A DNA stretch of 34,078 nt. Source: Thermoflexales bacterium (GTDB lineage: Bacteria; Chloroflexota; Anaerolineae; J036; Brachytrichaceae). The position numbers were made by a program, and so were the translations under genes. The stretch's first letter is position 1; the number at the start of each line of letters is the position of its first letter. Under the pieces are notes generated by a model. The model was not told the DNA's origin and did not search any database. It was given only the letters and a program-made list of their open reading frames with translations. This document shows, in pieces, positions 31,293-34,078 of this stretch. Where the stretch lies: positions 1-34,078 of the forward strand of contig JANWUW010000058.1 of assembly GCA_025057935.1 (NCBI GenBank). Reading direction: 5' to 3'.

Positions 31293-34078
31293 CACTCATC
31301 CTCCCTAAGTAAGCGCAGTTGCTGTTGATCCGGGCCTTGTTCGCTCGCGATTCGGCTGGTGATTCGTTCACGACCGTACAGCAGGCCCTGCAACACTTGT
31401 TTCTCCTTGTCGTGGTTTGGCAACACCTCACTGATGGCTTGTGCGATTTGCCAGAACACCTCGTTTGCCCCGAAGGTCTTCGCAAGATGTTCGCGAAGCT
31501 CGCTCTGGCGGTTTTCCTCCCAAAGCACACAAGCGCGATGCAGCGCGTCCACCATTGTGTCGAACTGCTCTTTTCGCTCAAAGCGAGCGTCTTTCGCACG
31601 ATCCTGCGGCGAGAGCACGCGGATGTGCTCTTTGTCCTTTTGCACCAGTCCGCCCGGCAACCAGTGTTGGCTCAGCTCCACGCCAACCCCAGCAGCGAGC
31701 TTGCGAGCTTCGTCAAACGGCACGCGGGCGTGGTTATATGTCCAGCGCCAGAGCAGGTAAAAGCGCGTCAGCGCATCCACGCCGCCCAGTTGCGCGTTTT
31801 GCAAGATACGGCTGAGCGCAAACTCGGCGACCACTTTGCGCACATACTCTAGCAGTTCAGCAATCGTCACCTGCTCACCCGAGCGCTTCTCCACGCGCGC
31901 GTATTTGCCGAATGCTTCCACCGCCGGCCCGATCGCGCTCATGAAGAAGTCCGCCCCGCGAATGCCTGCGTCCCAGAACTGCGCTAGCTTCTGCTGCACC
32001 CGCGCTTCGATCTCGCGCCGCACTGTGTTGTATTCTCCCACTGGCGCATCTGGTGGGCGCTTGCGGCAGACCATGTAAATCGAGGATGCCAACGCCGCTG
32101 ATTCCTGCGCGCGCAACCGCGCTTGCATCTCGGTGTGGATCGGCCAAGAAGCCGTCATGTACAGCCCAGCCTCGAGTAGCGCGTTGATGACTGCTTCCCA
32201 AGCTTCGGTCGTCTTGTGGGCAAAGACGATGACAGCAATGCCATCGGGTTTGAGCACACGTCGGATCTCACGAAAGCTTTGCGCTAGCCCCTCATAGAAC
32301 CAACGGAGAGCTTGTTCCATTCCCCCTCGCTTGGAGGCATCGGCGACAAGTTCCTCGCTTTTAGGCGTCAAGGGCGTGGCGAATAGCTCCGGGTACAAGT
32401 GCCCAATCGTGCGCTTGAGCCAACAGTTATGCACACATCCCTGAGCTGTAGTGTAGGAATGGTCTTCTGTTTGCAAGTTGTAAACGAACCCCTCGTACGG
32501 AACGGTGCGAATCTCGCGGATAGGTACCCACAGCCCTGCCTCGCTCCACTCAATAAGATACTTGCCCTCGCGTAAAGGCGAGACTGGAACGCCAAGTAGC
32601 TCCTTGAGCCGCTGGCGATGCTTGCCCCATACCTTGAGCAAAAAGCGCGGGCGAGCGCGTACGAGTTTATTTCCACACTGTGCTGTGCGCTCCTTCGTGT
32701 CCCAGTACAGATGGGCAGCAATGCCCAGCCGCTGAAGAATAAGGCGTAGCTGACCAGCCAAATACGGAGAGGTGGTGGTCAACTGGCAGAACTCGTCGCC
32801 AACACTTCCATCGCCCCTCCAGAACCCGCGCACAAACTCCTCAAGCAGCGCTTCGGGCAAGTCTAAAAACCACGCGGGCAATCGCTTGTGCGCCGAGTCG
32901 CGCCCGAAGGTCTCCGCGAAGAACTCGGCAACAGGCTTGCTGTAGTACAACAAGTACGCGGCGCGCTCTGAGGGGCGCAAGGCGCGTCGCCCGCGCAACC
33001 CAAATAGCTGAGCCATTTGCTGCTCTACATCGCTGAGCAGCGCCTCCTCCTCGATGTGAAAACTAAACGACAAGACATGCCGACCGTTAGAGCGCAAGGT
33101 TACACTACCCTCCGCAAGGTAGTAGCCCACTAGCCGCGCAAACGCACCATCCACAGGCACTCGATTGGGCACGCGGAGCTTGTCAGGCTGCCCTTGCCAG
33201 CGCAGCCGAACGACCTGCCGATACGAAACATTCGGTTGGCGCGCCAACATCGCTAAAGTCCCGCGCGGTGTCTCCACGCATCCTGCCAACGCCCGATGCA
33301 CGAGCAGCGTCCGATCCGACACACGCCCATAGTAAAGCCATTCCCCATCGGTAGGGTACGCCTTCGTCAGCGTGTCGCTCAGTGCAACCTCAGTGGGCGA
33401 CGATGCAGGGCGATAATGCGGCAACAAGAGCCGGTCGCCTACCTGTAGCCACTCCACGGGGATCCACTCTGCACAGGACGCCCCGCGACGCCAGACCAAC
33501 ACCTCATGCCCCGGCGTGATCCTCAGTGGCAAAGAGCAGTACGCCACACGCACCGCATAGAGGTGCCCCTCATAGCGCCGCTGAGAAACCGCCTGAACGC
33601 GCACCCAGCGCCCACGATGCGACAACACTCGCATCCCCACCTGAACACGCTCAATCGGCACGTAGCCCTCCTCAGTCAACACTAAAGTATCGGGCGTCAA
33701 GCAGTAGAAAAAGTCGCTCAAGTCGGCATAGGGCACGTTGTCGCAGTTGTGCACGCAGCCCTGAGCGGTGGTATACGAGTGGTCTTCAGTCTCCAAGTTG
33801 TACACCAAGCCCTCGTAAGGCTGAACCTCGACGCTCTGAATGGGCAGCCAATATCCCCCGTCCGCCCAAAAGCCCCGTTGCCGATTGCTGCTCATGCTCG
33901 CGCGCTTTTCTCCGAGTGCATGGGCAAGCCGTTGCGCGCTCTTCCCTCCCACCATCAAGTGAAACCTGTGCGTGCTGCGCACCACCTTACCGTTCACGAT
34001 GCTTTGGCGCCCTTTGTTCTCATAGAACACACGTGCGGCAATCCCAAGTCGCTGCAAGATCATCTTGAGTTGTCCCGC
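31292..34078 (-). CDS. DUF1156 adenine-specific DNA methyltransferase with two inteins (partial)
   Basis: The frame runs off the right edge, so the N-terminus is missing. Extein segments are [14 protein letters not shown] (33704-33745) and, from 32425 to the stop, a 376-residue piece beginning [20 protein letters not shown]. Joined, they match the conserved DUF1156 methylase stretch that normally reads ...[23 protein letters not shown], with Cys at both splice points. [21 protein letters not shown] is the later methylase strand. Two inteins separate these parts. The enzyme probably methylates adenine in DNA only after both are spliced out. DUF499 follows with overlapping stop/start. Start and catalytic DPPY lie beyond the window or before intein 1. 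Confidence 0.9.
   Translation of the reverse strand, partial: [928 protein letters not shown]
32426..33703 (-). mobile_element. Intein 2 with LAGLIDADG homing endonuclease (426 residues)
   Basis: The intein starts with Cys ([20 protein letters not shown], block A) after extein Tyr. Block B is [11 protein letters not shown]. Two dodecapeptides, [10 protein letters not shown] and [11 protein letters not shown], mark a LAGLIDADG endonuclease, with Asp/Glu present in both. Block F is [14 protein letters not shown] and block G GCVHN, followed by extein Cys. All splicing residues (Cys1, block B His, penultimate His, terminal Asn, Cys+1) are present, so splicing should work and the endonuclease may be active. 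Confidence 0.93.
33746..34078 (-). mobile_element. Intein 1, C-terminal part (runs off the window)
   Basis: The visible part is about 110 residues: the end of the homing endonuclease region ([20 protein letters not shown]) and the C-terminal splicing blocks [13 protein letters not shown] and GCVHN, followed by extein Cys. It is clearly related to intein 2 ([20 protein letters not shown]; same [16 protein letters not shown] end) but differs in many other residues. Penultimate His and terminal Asn are intact. Confidence 0.92.

Overview
The window is high-GC bacterial DNA, most likely from a member of the Chloroflexota, possibly thermophilic. This is inferred from gene content and style: lipoproteins with Thr/Pro/Ala-rich linkers, a short EF-Ts, DUF499/DUF1156 genes, inteins, and decayed IS elements in a GC-rich background. 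No 16S gene is present, so the placement is tentative.

Region 1 (1-840) is gene-poor and holds a three-repeat CRISPR-like array. Region 2 (838-6140) carries single-copy metabolic genes: an AcuI/YhdH-type reductase, a membrane glycosyltransferase, a biotin-protein ligase, a FemAB-like aminoacyltransferase and an M29 aminopeptidase. Region 3 (6166-11577) is the translation core. rplJ-rplL run leftward behind an L10-binding leader and an intrinsic attenuator. rpsB-tsf, pyrH, frr and uppS run rightward with several clear terminators and promoters.

Region 4 (11607-19507) has a phosphodiesterase-like gene, then a five-gene cluster: an NMT1/SsuA-type ABC importer (binding lipoprotein, ATPase, permease), a FAD subunit, and a fused [2Fe-2S]-molybdopterin subunit of a xanthine dehydrogenase family hydroxylase. 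The layout suggests uptake and hydroxylation of one heterocyclic or aldehyde substrate. Region 5 (19495-22560) is a graveyard of mobile DNA: a shrunken ISAs1-family element with recognisable ends, an IS1-family transposase remnant, two copies of a short inverted-repeat element, and one intact lipoprotein gene.

Region 6 (22629-27718) encodes a membrane-anchored DsbA-like protein, lysine 2,3-aminomutase, a D-lyxose isomerase-like cupin and a DUF1330 protein. On the other strand are tRNA-Met(CAU), psuG and a nucleoside hydrolase; psuG begins three bases after the tRNA. Region 7 (27801-34078) looks like a defence locus: a coiled-coil protein with a PD-(D/E)XK-like end, a DUF499 ATPase, and a DUF1156 adenine-specific DNA methyltransferase interrupted by two inteins. 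The two inteins are only 14 extein residues apart, next to the expected catalytic DPPY motif. This last locus is the most unusual part of the window.
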